Source of the DNA: Candidatus Vecturithrix granuli
Lineage (GTDB): Bacteria; Moduliflexota; Moduliflexia; Moduliflexales; Moduliflexaceae
NCBI GenBank assembly: GCA_000739535.1
Contig: DF820466.1
Location: forward strand, 84,573 to 148,572
Direction of reading: 5' to 3'
Length of the DNA stretch: 64,000 nucleotides
Under the pieces are notes generated by a model, which did no database searches, had not been told where the DNA came from, and saw nothing but the letters and a program-made list of their open reading frames with translations. The stretch's first letter is position 1. Each line of letters begins with the position of its first letter. Shown here in pieces: positions 26,954-36,564 of the stretch. The translations under genes and the position numbers were made by a program.

Positions 26954-28222
26954 ATGGCCAGAGTCATGATAGTTGACGATAGTAAAGTCGTTCGTCACTA
27001 TTTATCGCAAATGGTAGAACTTGCAGATCATACGGCTATTCAAGTCGAATCAGGAGAAAAAGCTCTGGAACTTCTTGAAGTACGAGCCAAAAGTGAACCG
27101 GCCTTACTGCCGGATCTCATTTTTATGGATGTCTTAATGTCGCCGGGGATGAGTGGGATTGAAACGACAAGTAAAATCAAATCCAGCCCGGTGCCAGCGA
27201 TTGCTGAGATTCCGGTCGTGTTTCTGACAGGAATTGGCGAGCAAGATATTGTCAGTAAAGCGTTAGATGCCGGGGCCATTGATTACATGGTGAAGCCGTC
27301 GAGCGCGGAATCGCTCCCCATCTTTTTGAGTAATTTACGCAAAAAGTTGGATCGGCTGCTGACTATGAGCACTCGCAGTTTAAAACGCGGGGCCGGCCTG
27401 ATTGCGGATCTGTCCAACGAATATCTGCCATCCTTACTTCAGATGCTCCATCTCGAAGATGCATCAGGATATGCCACCTTAACCAATCCGAAAAAAAAGC
27501 AAAGCGCTTCCATGCACATTCGTTATGGCAATATTGAGCATTTGGTGTTGGTTGATACCTCAAAAGGGATCAAAACGCGTATCGAAGGGGAAGAAGCCTT
27601 TCGGATGATGGTGAAATGGACCGAAGGCGTGTTTTCCTTTGGGCGGGCTGACCCGGAACGAATGCCGAAAGGCAAGCCGATGAACCTGGTAACATTGTTA
27701 TGTTCGGTCGATAGTACGGAAATTGAAGGGGTGACCGCCAGGGTTTCACGAGAAGAGCCGAAGGTTCCAGTGTTTGAATCCTACACTGCATTTAAAACAG
27801 GATTAGAAAAAGAGTTGACAAACCTGGTCAATGAAACGCAAGTTGATAGCATCCACTATGTCAGATTAAATAAGGGGAAAGCGTCAATTCTGCTCAAGGG
27901 ATTTCGCTCAAATCCGCCGCAGACTCCTTTGAGGGTGTTCAAAGATAATCACGAGTTAGTTACGTTTGTCAAACAGAAGGCACCTGATTTGAATAGTGGA
28001 AAATTTAAAGAGATTTTTTATTTTTTAGATGAAGGCTATATTGTGATTCGGAAAGGCACCCGGATTGACTATGTGGTGCTGATCGGGCAGGACCAGGATA
28101 ATGCCAAACAGGGGCGTTTGTCAGCAGCGCGGGCCGCAACCATGATTCGTAAAGCTGCCATAGAACGCAGAAACAAACGGATAACCCATCAACAGACCAA
28201 ACTCGCAGCAGTTCACAATTGA
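26954..28222 (+). CDS. response regulator with DUF4388/PATAN-like domain
   Basis: Residues 1-130 are a receiver domain (VDDSK, phospho-Asp near 59 in FMDVL, conserved Lys in YMVKPSS). Residues 140-250 (KRGAGLIADLSNEYLPSLLQMLHLEDASGYATL...EGVFSFG) look like the PATAN/DUF4388 domain found in gliding and pilus-control regulators. The last 160 residues are unassigned, perhaps a roadblock-like fold. GGAGGGAAACC precedes the ATG. It heads a four-gene chemosensory-type cluster. In other bacteria PATAN regulators interact with type IV pilus machinery, which fits the pseudopilin genes nearby. Confidence 0.75.
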   Translation: MARVMIVDDSKVVRHYLSQMVELADHTAIQVESGEKALELLEVRAKSEPALLPDLIFMDVLMSPGMSGIETTSKIKSSPVPAIAEIPVVFLTGIGEQDIVSKALDAGAIDYMVKPSSAESLPIFLSNLRKKLDRLLTMSTRSLKRGAGLIADLSNEYLPSLLQMLHLEDASGYATLTNPKKKQSASMHIRYGNIEHLVLVDTSKGIKTRIEGEEAFRMMVKWTEGVFSFGRADPERMPKGKPMNLVTLLCSVDSTEIEGVTARVSREEPKVPVFESYTAFKTGLEKELTNLVNETQVDSIHYVRLNKGKASILLKGFRSNPPQTPLRVFKDNHELVTFVKQKAPDLNSGKFKEIFYFLDEGYIVIRKGTRIDYVVLIGQDQDNAKQGRLSAARAATMIRKAAIERRNKRITHQQTKLAAVHN

Positions 28223-28253
28223 CAATTGACAAGCGACAATTGTCAATTGTCAA
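28214..28253. repeat. GACAATTG hairpin
   Basis: CACAATTGACAATTGACAAG and GACAATTGTCAATTGTCAATG are inverted around GCG and fill the gap between the stop of the PATAN gene and the CheY-like gene. Confidence 0.7.
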
Positions 28254-28261
28254 TGGAAGTC

Positions 28262-28633
28262 ATGCCAAAGCAAATATTAATTGTAGATGATTCTGAGATG
28301 ACGCGACGGCTTATTTCAACGGCTGTCCGAACATTAGGGGATATTGAATACGAAGAAGCTAAAGATGGTTTTGAAGCGATTCAAAAACTTGCGACGAAAG
28401 CCTTTGATCTCCTCTTTGTCGATATTAACATGCCCAACATTAATGGGCTGGAACTGATTGATTATTGCAAACAGAGCGAACAATACTACAAGATTCCGAT
28501 CGTGATTATTTCGACCGAAGATAGCTTAAAAGATCAGGCAAAAGGGTTAGAACTTGGCGCCGCAGAATTTCTGCTCAAACCAATCCAACTGAACCGATTG
28601 ATTGACGTGATTAAAACGACGTTTGGGAAATAA
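28262..28633 (+). CDS. CheY-like single-domain response regulator
   Basis: A lone receiver domain of 123 residues: QILIVDDSEMTRR, phospho-Asp near 54 in LLFVDINMP, ISTEDS, and the conserved lysine in FLLKPIQ. There is no output domain, so it would work by binding a partner or as a phosphate sink for the CheA that follows. The start MPKQIL is the first after the GACAATTG hairpin; an in-frame ATG at 28253 is also possible. Confidence 0.85.
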   Translation: MPKQILIVDDSEMTRRLISTAVRTLGDIEYEEAKDGFEAIQKLATKAFDLLFVDINMPNINGLELIDYCKQSEQYYKIPIVIISTEDSLKDQAKGLELGAAEFLLKPIQLNRLIDVIKTTFGK

Positions 28634-28701
28634 GACGAGTTGCAAATCTCGAGTGACGAGAGTATGCTTCCTCTGCAACCCGATATTTGGAACCCGAGTT
28701 A

Positions 28702-31077
28702 ATGAATCAACAAGATATTGATGAATTGACCGAAGTTTTCGTCGAAGAGTCGCAGGAAATTGTTGAAAATCTCAACAAAGACGTGCTGGAATTAGAAAAG
28801 TATGTTGGCGACCCGGCATTAAATCGTGAGCTTTTGAACAATATCTTTCGGTATGTGCACACACTGAAGGGTAACTCTGGCCTGGCAGGGGCGGACAAAT
28901 TGCGCGATCTGGCTCATAAACTGGAATCCTTGCTTGACAGACTGCGCAAAGAAAAACTCGAAGTGACTTCTGCTATGGTCGATATTCTCTTCGCAGGAAT
29001 TGACCGGATTAGTTCGATTTTACAAGAAGTGGTTAGCGGAACAGATCAGGGTGTTGTGGTTGACGATATTATCCAAAACGTTGAGATGATTCTTTCAGGC
29101 AAGGCGGTTGATGTGCATCCGCCTGTTCCTTCAAAATCGATCAAATCTGAAGTGAATGTTATTAACGCTCCACAGCCAGTGCCTTCTTCTCATTTCAAAG
29201 CACACGTTGAGATGCCCTCTATCCCCGCAGATATCCAACGGGTGCTCACAGAATATGAGGAAACCCGTTTACAAGAAAATATTGCCAGGCAGCAGAAAAT
29301 TTACGAAGCGGTGCTGAATCTGTTCATGGAAGGTTTCGATCAGGTTGTCATGGCTGTGATTCAGCATATCAACCTCTTTGGAGAAGTCATCGCAAAAGTT
29401 CCCAGTTCGAAAACTTTGCCCGGATACGATCTGCAAGTTCGCATCATTTTTGCTTCATCCCATTCAATGACGCAACTTTCTGACAGCTTTCACGCCTTAG
29501 AGATCCTGGCTGATCAAAGCGTATCGCTGAAACTATTGCACGATCCTGGTACAACGGTTTCCCCTGCTATTACAAATCTGATTGTTCCGCCAGTGCGTCA
29601 ATTTATTCCAGAACTTGAAGTAGAAGAAAGCGAGTCAGACGAGCAACCAGTGGTTCCGCCAAAACGATCAACACCTCTCCCGATGAGAATGAAAGCAGCA
29701 GAGCCTGAGAGAGCACCGGCAAAACCGTTAAAAAATGAACTATCTGAAGGCGGGGCAAAACAAGCGGCTGCAAAAGAATTTGCCGAATCGGGCAATACTG
29801 TTCGGGTCGATATCAAAAAGCTCGATAACCTCATGAATATTGTCGGAGAGTTGGTACTCTCCAAAGCGCGGTATCTTCAATTTGAGTCTGAATTGGAAGG
29901 CCTCTCTGAATTGAAAGCCTTACGCGATAATTTGAAAAAAAATAATAAATCAACTTCAAAAAAACTGGAAGATCTGCGCGAAGCGATTTTGCAAGTGCGA
30001 ATGGTGCAGATTGGGACGCTTTTTAAACGCTATCCTCGTATTGTGCGAGATGAAGCCAAAAAACACGGAAAGCAAATACGCCTTGTTTTAGAGGGCGAGG
30101 AGACAGAATTAGATAAAGCCGTGGTTGATGAAATGGGGGATCCCTTAATTCATCTTATTCGAAATTCGATCGATCATGGAATTGAGGATCTGGAAACCCG
30201 CAAAAAATATGGAAAACCGGAAACAGGCACCATTAAACTCCGGGCCTATCAGGAGGGGAGTTACATTGTCATCGAAATTCAGGACGACGGCGCTGGCATT
30301 GATGTGAAACGTGTGAAAGAAAAAGCCATTGAAGTCGGTTTGATGGAAAAGGGCGCGAAACTTTCCCAAAATGACATTCTGAATTTTATATTTCACCCGG
30401 GTTTCTCAACGGCTAAAATTGTGACCGATACTTCCGGCAGAGGCGTTGGCATGGATGTCGTTAAATTAACAATCTCCAGATTAAAAGGGATTATTGACAT
30501 CCAGACGATCCCCCATGTCGGGACAAAATTCATTGTGAAACTCCCGTTGACCCTGGCAATTATCCAGGTGTTACTTATCAAAATTAATTACCATACCTAC
30601 GCTATTCCGCTTTCCTCAGTGACAGAAAGTTTTAAACTCAATCCGGAAAAAATCGAAATCATTGATGGGCAGGAAGTTACTCAATTGCGAAACCTTGTGT
30701 TGCCTTTGCTGCGTTTGAAAGAAGCGTTTGGGCTCCAGCAAGAGAAGAGTAATCCTGCTGTTTCTCCTCTGAACTCCGGAAACGGAGGCAACGGTTCCTC
30801 TCAGGAACGAAGTTTTGTGGTAGTAATTGGTTTAGCCGAGAAAAAAATCGGTGTCATTGTTGACGAATTATTAGGACAACAAGAAATTGTGATTAAACCG
30901 TTGGGCCGTTATCTTGTAAATACCCCCGGTTTTGCAGGAGCGACCACGCTTGGAGATGGAAGGATCGTACTGATTCTTGATGTCGTCGGACTCATCGAGA
31001 GTTTAAATACCCAAAGAACCGGGAAACGAAAAATTCAGGAGAAAACTCCTTCAAAGAATCCAGGACAAAAGGTCTGA
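28702..31077 (+). CDS. cheA: CheA-type histidine kinase
   Basis: About 791 residues with the CheA order: HPt domain with HTLKGNSG (His near 53), a linker and P2-like region, the P3 dimerisation helices (KLDNLMNIVGELVLSKARY), HATPase with HLIRNSIDHGIED and GRGVGMDVV, and a C-terminal CheW-like P5 domain. It autophosphorylates and passes phosphate to receivers such as the two just upstream. ATG 28702 is used; a TTG at 28687 is in frame and neither has a clear ribosome site. No chemoreceptor, CheR or CheB is nearby, suggesting control of pili or another function rather than classical swimming chemotaxis. Confidence 0.88.
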   Translation: MNQQDIDELTEVFVEESQEIVENLNKDVLELEKYVGDPALNRELLNNIFRYVHTLKGNSGLAGADKLRDLAHKLESLLDRLRKEKLEVTSAMVDILFAGIDRISSILQEVVSGTDQGVVVDDIIQNVEMILSGKAVDVHPPVPSKSIKSEVNVINAPQPVPSSHFKAHVEMPSIPADIQRVLTEYEETRLQENIARQQKIYEAVLNLFMEGFDQVVMAVIQHINLFGEVIAKVPSSKTLPGYDLQVRIIFASSHSMTQLSDSFHALEILADQSVSLKLLHDPGTTVSPAITNLIVPPVRQFIPELEVEESESDEQPVVPPKRSTPLPMRMKAAEPERAPAKPLKNELSEGGAKQAAAKEFAESGNTVRVDIKKLDNLMNIVGELVLSKARYLQFESELEGLSELKALRDNLKKNNKSTSKKLEDLREAILQVRMVQIGTLFKRYPRIVRDEAKKHGKQIRLVLEGEETELDKAVVDEMGDPLIHLIRNSIDHGIEDLETRKKYGKPETGTIKLRAYQEGSYIVIEIQDDGAGIDVKRVKEKAIEVGLMEKGAKLSQNDILNFIFHPGFSTAKIVTDTSGRGVGMDVVKLTISRLKGIIDIQTIPHVGTKFIVKLPLTLAIIQVLLIKINYHTYAIPLSSVTESFKLNPEKIEIIDGQEVTQLRNLVLPLLRLKEAFGLQQEKSNPAVSPLNSGNGGNGSSQERSFVVVIGLAEKKIGVIVDELLGQQEIVIKPLGRYLVNTPGFAGATTLGDGRIVLILDVVGLIESLNTQRTGKRKIQEKTPSKNPGQKV

Positions 31078-31161
31078 GAATTTCCGGCTGTCCAGGGCTG
31101 TCTTCTGCGTAAGGGCACTTCCTTTTGTGCCTTTTATCCTGGATTTTCATTGTGTACGGTT

Positions 31162-31701
31162 ATGGAGCAAACATCAGCAGTAAAAACATTGATGCCGCGT
31201 GAACAAGGAACAGGTGTGCCAGATGGAAGTTCTGAAATCCAACAGGTCTGTTTTATGTTAGCAGGTGGAGAATATGCCGTTGATATTTCACTGGTCAAAG
31301 AGATCATTAAACCGACCATGGAGCCGACGCCAGTTCCGCAATCCCCGTTTTTTGTTGAAGGCGTGCTTGATTTGCGCGGCGATATTATTCCCATTATCGA
31401 TCTCAAAAAACGGTTTGGGGTTGGTTCGCCGGATAGTCCGCCGCCAACTCGTATTCTTGTCATTCAGTTAGAGGATATTATTGTCGGGTTTCTCGTGGAT
31501 TCTGTGACGGAAGTCATCCGGACAACAAAAGAAAAAATTCAGAGCGCTCCCGGAAAAGTCGTGGGAGTTGATACGGAATACATCTGGGGAGTAACCAAGC
31601 GCAGTCCTGACAGTCATTTGATTATGCTCTTAGATGTTGAACACATTTTGAAGATCGAGGATGAAGGGGTCGTTCGGGCAGACACTGCCCCGCTGACATG
31701 A
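31162..31701 (+). CDS. cheW: CheW-like coupling protein
   Basis: After a 30-residue variable start, residues 35-175 form one CheW domain (QQVCFMLAGGEYAVDISLVKEI, GVLDLRGDIIPIIDLKKRFG, ILVIQLEDIIVGFLVDSV). CheW links CheA to receptors in signalling arrays. It lies 84 bases after cheA. Its stop overlaps the start of the glycosyltransferase (ATGA), which ties the signalling cluster to polysaccharide synthesis in one transcript. The ATG at 31162 is the first after the cheA gap. Confidence 0.88.
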   Translation: MEQTSAVKTLMPREQGTGVPDGSSEIQQVCFMLAGGEYAVDISLVKEIIKPTMEPTPVPQSPFFVEGVLDLRGDIIPIIDLKKRFGVGSPDSPPPTRILVIQLEDIIVGFLVDSVTEVIRTTKEKIQSAPGKVVGVDTEYIWGVTKRSPDSHLIMLLDVEHILKIEDEGVVRADTAPLT

Positions 31702-32882
31702 TTAAGGTTTGTCATATTATTACACAGCTTGAGCTTGGCGGTGCACAGCAAAATACTCTGTTTACTGTGGAGCACCTTGATCGCAGCCAATTTCTTCCGA
31801 TCTTAATCACGGGGGCCGAAGGCTTATTGATTGAGGAGGCAAATCAGTGCGCCGATGTTCAGAAATACTATCTTCCTGAACTCATTCGAGAGATTCGGCC
31901 GGCTCAAGATCTGCGCGTGATAATAGAGATCCGTCGTATTCTTCGCCAGGAATTCCAAAAGGATCCCCAGACGCCGCTCATTGTCCATACTCACAGTTCT
32001 AAGGCCGGGATCGTGGGGAGGTGGGCGGCAAAGCTGGCAGGCGTCCGCTGGATTCTGCATTCAATTCATGGTTTTGGCTTTCATCCCTATCAATCGTTCC
32101 CGGAACGTTGGGCCTATATTTTTCTGGAATGGCTGACCGCCAGAATCACGACGCACTTTATCGCTGTGTCTGCTGCGAATATTGCGACTGGCATCCATTA
32201 CCGATTGTTTTCTCGCGATCGAGTCAGTTTGATTCGCAGTGGCATTGATATTGCTCGTTTCCAGCAGTACGCCAATCGGACAAGCTCTGAGGGGCAGATG
32301 CACCGCACGCAGATGCTTAGAAACTTTCATCTTCCGCAGGATAAGTCTCTGATAGGCATGGTGGCCTGCTTTAAGCCTCAAAAAGCTCCATTGGATTTCA
32401 TTCGCGTTATGAAAATGGTGGTAGAACGCTATCCGCAGGCGCATGCCGTGATGGTTGGCGATGGGGTGCTTCGTTCGCAAATTGAAGCTATGATCGCTGA
32501 ATATCATCTGGAAGAGACGATCTCGCTCGTAGGTTGGCGAACTGATATTGCCGAACTGTTGCCCCTGTTTGATGTGCTGGTGCTCACGTCGTATTGGGAA
32601 GGACTTCCTCGCGTATGTCCGCAAGCGATGGCCGCCGGACTTCCCATTGTTGCCACCAATGTTGATGGCATCCCCGAAGCCGTGCAGGATGGAATTACCG
32701 GATTTCTGGCACAACCCGGAGATCTTCGGGCACTTGCCGATAAAATCGTATATGTGCTCGAACATCCTGAAATTGCCCAGGAAATGGGGAGAAAAGGGCA
32801 GGAACGTGTTGCTGAGTTTGATATTTATCGTATGGTTCACCAACAGGAGGAATTATATCGTTCACTTATTGCTCGTCATTAA
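31698..32882 (+). CDS. glycosyltransferase family 4 protein
   Basis: The 394-residue protein has the GT-B fold. The N-terminal half holds HIITQLELGGAQ and HTHSSKAGIVGRWAAKLAG; the C-terminal half holds the family motif EGLPRVCPQAMAAGLPIVATNVDGIPEAVQDG with the E-x7-E donor site. It would transfer a sugar from a nucleotide donor to a lipid- or polymer-bound acceptor at the inner face of the membrane. It overlaps cheW by four bases and is followed by the prepilin peptidase after 15 bases. Acceptor unknown; an exopolysaccharide role is inferred from the BY-kinase at 17.7 kb. Confidence 0.88.
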   Translation: MIKVCHIITQLELGGAQQNTLFTVEHLDRSQFLPILITGAEGLLIEEANQCADVQKYYLPELIREIRPAQDLRVIIEIRRILRQEFQKDPQTPLIVHTHSSKAGIVGRWAAKLAGVRWILHSIHGFGFHPYQSFPERWAYIFLEWLTARITTHFIAVSAANIATGIHYRLFSRDRVSLIRSGIDIARFQQYANRTSSEGQMHRTQMLRNFHLPQDKSLIGMVACFKPQKAPLDFIRVMKMVVERYPQAHAVMVGDGVLRSQIEAMIAEYHLEETISLVGWRTDIAELLPLFDVLVLTSYWEGLPRVCPQAMAAGLPIVATNVDGIPEAVQDGITGFLAQPGDLRALADKIVYVLEHPEIAQEMGRKGQERVAEFDIYRMVHQQEELYRSLIARH

Positions 32883-32897
32883 TACGTGTAACGTCTG

Positions 32898-33695
32898 ATG
32901 CTTATGGGACCTTTTTTCTTACTCTATCTCTTCACTCTGCTGTTTGGATTACTTGTCGGCAGTTTTCTGAATGTGTGTATCTATCGGATTCCACGCGGTG
33001 AATCAATCGTATTTCCGGGATCTCATTGCCCGCATTGCAGCCATGCTATTCAGCCCTGGGAAAATATCCCGGTCATAAGTTTTTTGTTTCTTCAGGGAAA
33101 ATGCCGCTATTGTCAGATCCCAATCTCCTGGAGATACCCTGCGATTGAACTTTTGACCACCGTCTTCTTTGTTATCTTTCTACACCAATACTCGGTGTCG
33201 TTTGACGCGCTCTGGTATCTGATCTTAACCTGTGCATTGATTGTGATCTCCTTTATTGATCTGGATTACCAGATCATCCCGGATAAAATTTCCCTCCCTG
33301 GCATCGTTGTCGGGTTTATTGCCTCGTTTTTTCTACCTCTGCGCTGGTATGATTCTTTGCTTGGTATTTTGGTGGGCGGAGGCATTATCCTGGCCGTCGG
33401 TTATGCAGGGAAATGGGTGTTTAAAAAAGAGGCCATGGGGGGTGGGGATGTCAAACTCATGGCGATGATCGGGGCTTTTCTGGGGTGGAAACTTGTCCTC
33501 TTGACGCTTTTTTTCGCCTCAATCGTGGGAGCGATTGTTGGCCTTGTGTTTAAACTGGCAACCGGAAAAGACTATATCCCCTTTGGTCCCTTTCTCTCGG
33601 CCGGAGCGTTATTGGCCTTATTTTTTGGCGAAAAACTCCTTTTCTGGTACTGGAATTTCATGCTCCCTTCCCAAATATCTGATATTTTACGGTGA
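32898..33695 (+). CDS. pilD: prepilin peptidase / N-methyltransferase
   Basis: Type A24 prepilin peptidases cut the leader of type IV prepilins and pseudopilins and methylate the new N-terminus. The 265-residue protein has the bifunctional form: an N-terminal cytoplasmic domain with CPHC (about 45-48) and CRYC (75-78) zinc-binding pairs, then membrane helices with the two catalytic aspartates in FIDLDYQIIPD (near 120) and GGGDVKLM (near 183). It should process the pseudopilins at 11.3-13.7 kb and 33.7 kb. The start MLMGPFF follows the glycosyltransferase stop by 15 bases. Confidence 0.93.
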   Translation: MLMGPFFLLYLFTLLFGLLVGSFLNVCIYRIPRGESIVFPGSHCPHCSHAIQPWENIPVISFLFLQGKCRYCQIPISWRYPAIELLTTVFFVIFLHQYSVSFDALWYLILTCALIVISFIDLDYQIIPDKISLPGIVVGFIASFFLPLRWYDSLLGILVGGGIILAVGYAGKWVFKKEAMGGGDVKLMAMIGAFLGWKLVLLTLFFASIVGAIVGLVFKLATGKDYIPFGPFLSAGALLALFFGEKLLFWYWNFMLPSQISDILR

Positions 33696-33707
33696 GAGGT
33701 ATTACGC

Positions 33708-34199
33708 ATGTCGCACTTGCGAAAAAAACACGATTGGGTTCATCAACAAGGTTATACTTTACTCGAACTAATCGTTGTGGTTCTGATCATTGGCGTATTA
33801 TCCGGAATCGCGATCCCCAATTTTCTCGATTGGCTACATGAATATCGGCTGCAAGCGGCAGCCAATACGCTGATGAACCATCTGCGCGCCGCCAGATTGC
33901 TGGCAATTTTTACCGGGAAAGAACATCAACTTCAAATCAAGAATCGTGAGAACGGGAACTATTACCAGGTGGTGCAAGATCCGAAGAAGAGCAGCGAGCA
34001 GGTGGTAAAGTCGATCGGACAAGTCATTCTCCACAAAGAATTCGGAGAAGTCATGATCAAGGAACCGATTTCCGGGACAATTAGTTTTTATCCAAAGGGG
34101 ACATCGAGCAACAAGAGTATTCTTCTTGAAAATTCAGTCGCCCATCGAATTTACATACGCGTGAATAATTTTGGACGGATAAAGCAGGAACGACTGTGA
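33708..34199 (+). CDS. type II pseudopilin, GspH/FimT-like
   Basis: A 163-residue prepilin: leader MSHLRKKHDWVHQQG, cleavage before YTLLELIVVVLIIGVLSGIAIPNF, with Glu at +5. The stretch LQAAANTLMNHLRAARLLAI matches GspH/FimT. It follows the prepilin peptidase by 12 bases with GAGAGGT as ribosome site, so peptidase and one substrate are co-expressed. The second GspH-like subunit in the window after 11260. Confidence 0.85.
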   Translation: MSHLRKKHDWVHQQGYTLLELIVVVLIIGVLSGIAIPNFLDWLHEYRLQAAANTLMNHLRAARLLAIFTGKEHQLQIKNRENGNYYQVVQDPKKSSEQVVKSIGQVILHKEFGEVMIKEPISGTISFYPKGTSSNKSILLENSVAHRIYIRVNNFGRIKQERL

Positions 34200-34371
34200 G
34201 CGATTTCCCTGGAGTCGTGCAGTTCGGAGTTCTGCCTTCAGGCAGCCCGCTAAAGTGGGAATGACGAGCATACGCGCATGATGAAAATTTCATTGACCAA
34301 TCAGGCAAACTCAAGTTTGTACTCCTGTTTTACGAAGGAGAGAACTCATCTTTCCGAAAGGACACGACAAG

Positions 34372-36564
34372 ATGAAGATCACAAGAAAAGAGCTTGAATC
34401 GAAAGCTGCAAAAATTTTCCGTAAAGTCAACCGTCTGAAAACGACATCCAGCAAGCTTGAGAAACTCGATGAGTTGCTTCAGACACTCCGAAACATGGTT
34501 GATAGCAATGTCAACAACCAGGGAACTTCTGGTAATGCACGTCACGCCGACCCCGCTTTTCATGGACTGGTCCAGGCGTATAGCGACCTGTGTGTGATGC
34601 ACAAACTCAAATTTCAAATGGATGCCCTTTTTGAGGGCATCCAGGCGGATATGAAACGCCTGGCTCAACAACCTGAGCAACTGACGCCATCCCAATTTGA
34701 TTCGCTCGTGCAGCGTTTACAGGTTGTAATGGAAATTGACAGCCAACATCCCGAAGCCGGGCAGCTTTTTAAAACTCTGGTGGAGGGGTATCCAGAATTT
34801 GCCGAACATACTCTTGTTGGAGACCTTTCTTTTGATCTCACGCCATATCAATTGCCTGAGCTTGTGATTGATATCACCTGTCGTTTTGCGGATTTGACTC
34901 AGAACAGCATACTGCAATCGCGATATCCCTCCTATCAACGGCGTTTTTCAGGGAATGATGCCTCTTTACAAGAGCAGAACGCTCACGCCATGGTTCGCCT
35001 TCGATTTTCGCTGAACCAACTCACAGAATTTGACCTGTTTCATGAAGAATTACATACGAAACCAGGGTATGCCATCGCGGTCAATAACCATCCGATGGAA
35101 GAATCGGTGTTTAGCGACTGGTTTCAATGTTATAAGCGTTTTCTCAATGCCCATAATCCGCAATATTGCTATGGAGCCAGTCCGTTCACGTTTAATGTGT
35201 TCGGATGTCATAAATTATACATGCCAGATGTCGCCAAATGTCTGGATCAATGTTGGTTTTCTCATGGCGCAATGGATGAAGCATCACGGTTGTTCCTGGT
35301 TGATGTGCGAACAATTGCCGCGCACATTCGTTCCTATCTTCCCCATTGTGGTTTTTGTCCGGCTTTAACCCGTGAAAAGCTTCTGATTGGGGTAGGGGTT
35401 CTTCCGCAATACGTGAATCCTGAATGTGATCGTCGTTGGCAGTATTTTTCTTCAGGCGAAGGTCAATCGGGAGTACTTCCCAGAGGGGATGACATCGCGA
35501 TTGCGCTGACGCCTATTTCACTTTCCTCTCAGATCGATGCTTCAACCTTGCTGGAAGTTGGGCCAACGCCATATATTGAGAAAATACTCCAGTTTCTCCA
35601 ATCTCGTGATACCAGCGCATTGGCAGAACAGGCCTATCGAAACCTTTGTCATTGTCTGCATTGCGGCGCTCCCTATAAGCCTCATACCATGACATGTTCC
35701 GCTTGCAAAATAGATTTTTGGAAATTAGCGATCAAAAATCCTGAAACAACGGTTGATCATCTGAAATATGCGAAAATTCCGGATCTGACTTTTGTAGAGC
35801 AAGAGATGGCGCATCCCCTGACTAGCGCTGCGCCAACACCTCAGCAGAGCCACTCCGGGAAGGATCTTTCATTTGATCAGCTCTGGAGCGATCCTGAAGT
35901 CCGCAAAATTCTTTCGACCGACCAAAAGCCCTCCGAGAAAAGCGACACTTCTCAAGTAACGTTCGATCAAGACGTTCCTCGTGAACCCGCGGAAATAGAA
36001 GAACCGCTCTCACAATCGTCTTCTTCTGCCGGACGATTTGAACTTCATGAAAAATTACGCAGTTTGCTTTCCCATAAATATCGTGAACGTAAGGCGATTG
36101 AAGAAGCGTTTTCACAGCCAGCAGAAACGTCGCCGTCATCATCCTTCGCAGAAGAATCCTCAGGATATCAACCAGCGCGTGCTTCTATAGATCGAGAAAC
36201 CTCTGTTGTTGTTCCGTCAACAGATCAGGCTCCGGAAACGATCCCATCGCATCAGGCAGAACTGCTCGATGCGCTGAAAAAGCTTAAACCGCGTAAAAAA
36301 TCTGAATTGAGCAAACGCGGGGTCGTGCGCGTGATTTATCATGCGACCATTGATAAAGAACTCTGTCCGCTCTGTGCGTATCTTGATGGCATGGTGATGG
36401 ACCCGGATGATCCGGCGACCGATATTTTCAGTCCGCCCCTTTTTCCCGGATGCACCTGTCGGCGCGAATATGTTCTTAAGACCGAAAAGCCTTCCAAATG
36501 GCCCCAGGTATCATTCACCTTTCCTTCGAAAGAACTTCTGGGATATCTGCAGAAGAAATTCTAA
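34372..36564 (+). CDS. unrecognised 730-residue protein with zinc ribbon and Mu-gpF-like cysteine tail
   Basis: I do not recognise the whole protein. Residues 1-420 are soluble, rich in short helices, with a CGFC pair near 327. A zinc ribbon lies near 425-447 (C-x-x-C ... C-x-x-C, CLHCGAPYKPHTMTCSAC). A low-complexity S/E/P segment (about 480-640) follows. The end has CPLCAYLDGM (663-) and PPLFPGCTCRREYV, a pattern like the C-terminal metal-binding part of phage Mu gpF-type head proteins (C-x-x-C...DG...PP.HPNCRC). No phage genes are nearby. GAAAGGA precedes the ATG. Its last 50 bases overlap the convergent GT39-like gene. The motif similarity is an observation; a phage origin is only a guess. 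Confidence 0.55.
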   Translation: MKITRKELESKAAKIFRKVNRLKTTSSKLEKLDELLQTLRNMVDSNVNNQGTSGNARHADPAFHGLVQAYSDLCVMHKLKFQMDALFEGIQADMKRLAQQPEQLTPSQFDSLVQRLQVVMEIDSQHPEAGQLFKTLVEGYPEFAEHTLVGDLSFDLTPYQLPELVIDITCRFADLTQNSILQSRYPSYQRRFSGNDASLQEQNAHAMVRLRFSLNQLTEFDLFHEELHTKPGYAIAVNNHPMEESVFSDWFQCYKRFLNAHNPQYCYGASPFTFNVFGCHKLYMPDVAKCLDQCWFSHGAMDEASRLFLVDVRTIAAHIRSYLPHCGFCPALTREKLLIGVGVLPQYVNPECDRRWQYFSSGEGQSGVLPRGDDIAIALTPISLSSQIDASTLLEVGPTPYIEKILQFLQSRDTSALAEQAYRNLCHCLHCGAPYKPHTMTCSACKIDFWKLAIKNPETTVDHLKYAKIPDLTFVEQEMAHPLTSAAPTPQQSHSGKDLSFDQLWSDPEVRKILSTDQKPSEKSDTSQVTFDQDVPREPAEIEEPLSQSSSSAGRFELHEKLRSLLSHKYRERKAIEEAFSQPAETSPSSSFAEESSGYQPARASIDRETSVVVPSTDQAPETIPSHQAELLDALKKLKPRKKSELSKRGVVRVIYHATIDKELCPLCAYLDGMVMDPDDPATDIFSPPLFPGCTCRREYVLKTEKPSKWPQVSFTFPSKELLGYLQKKF

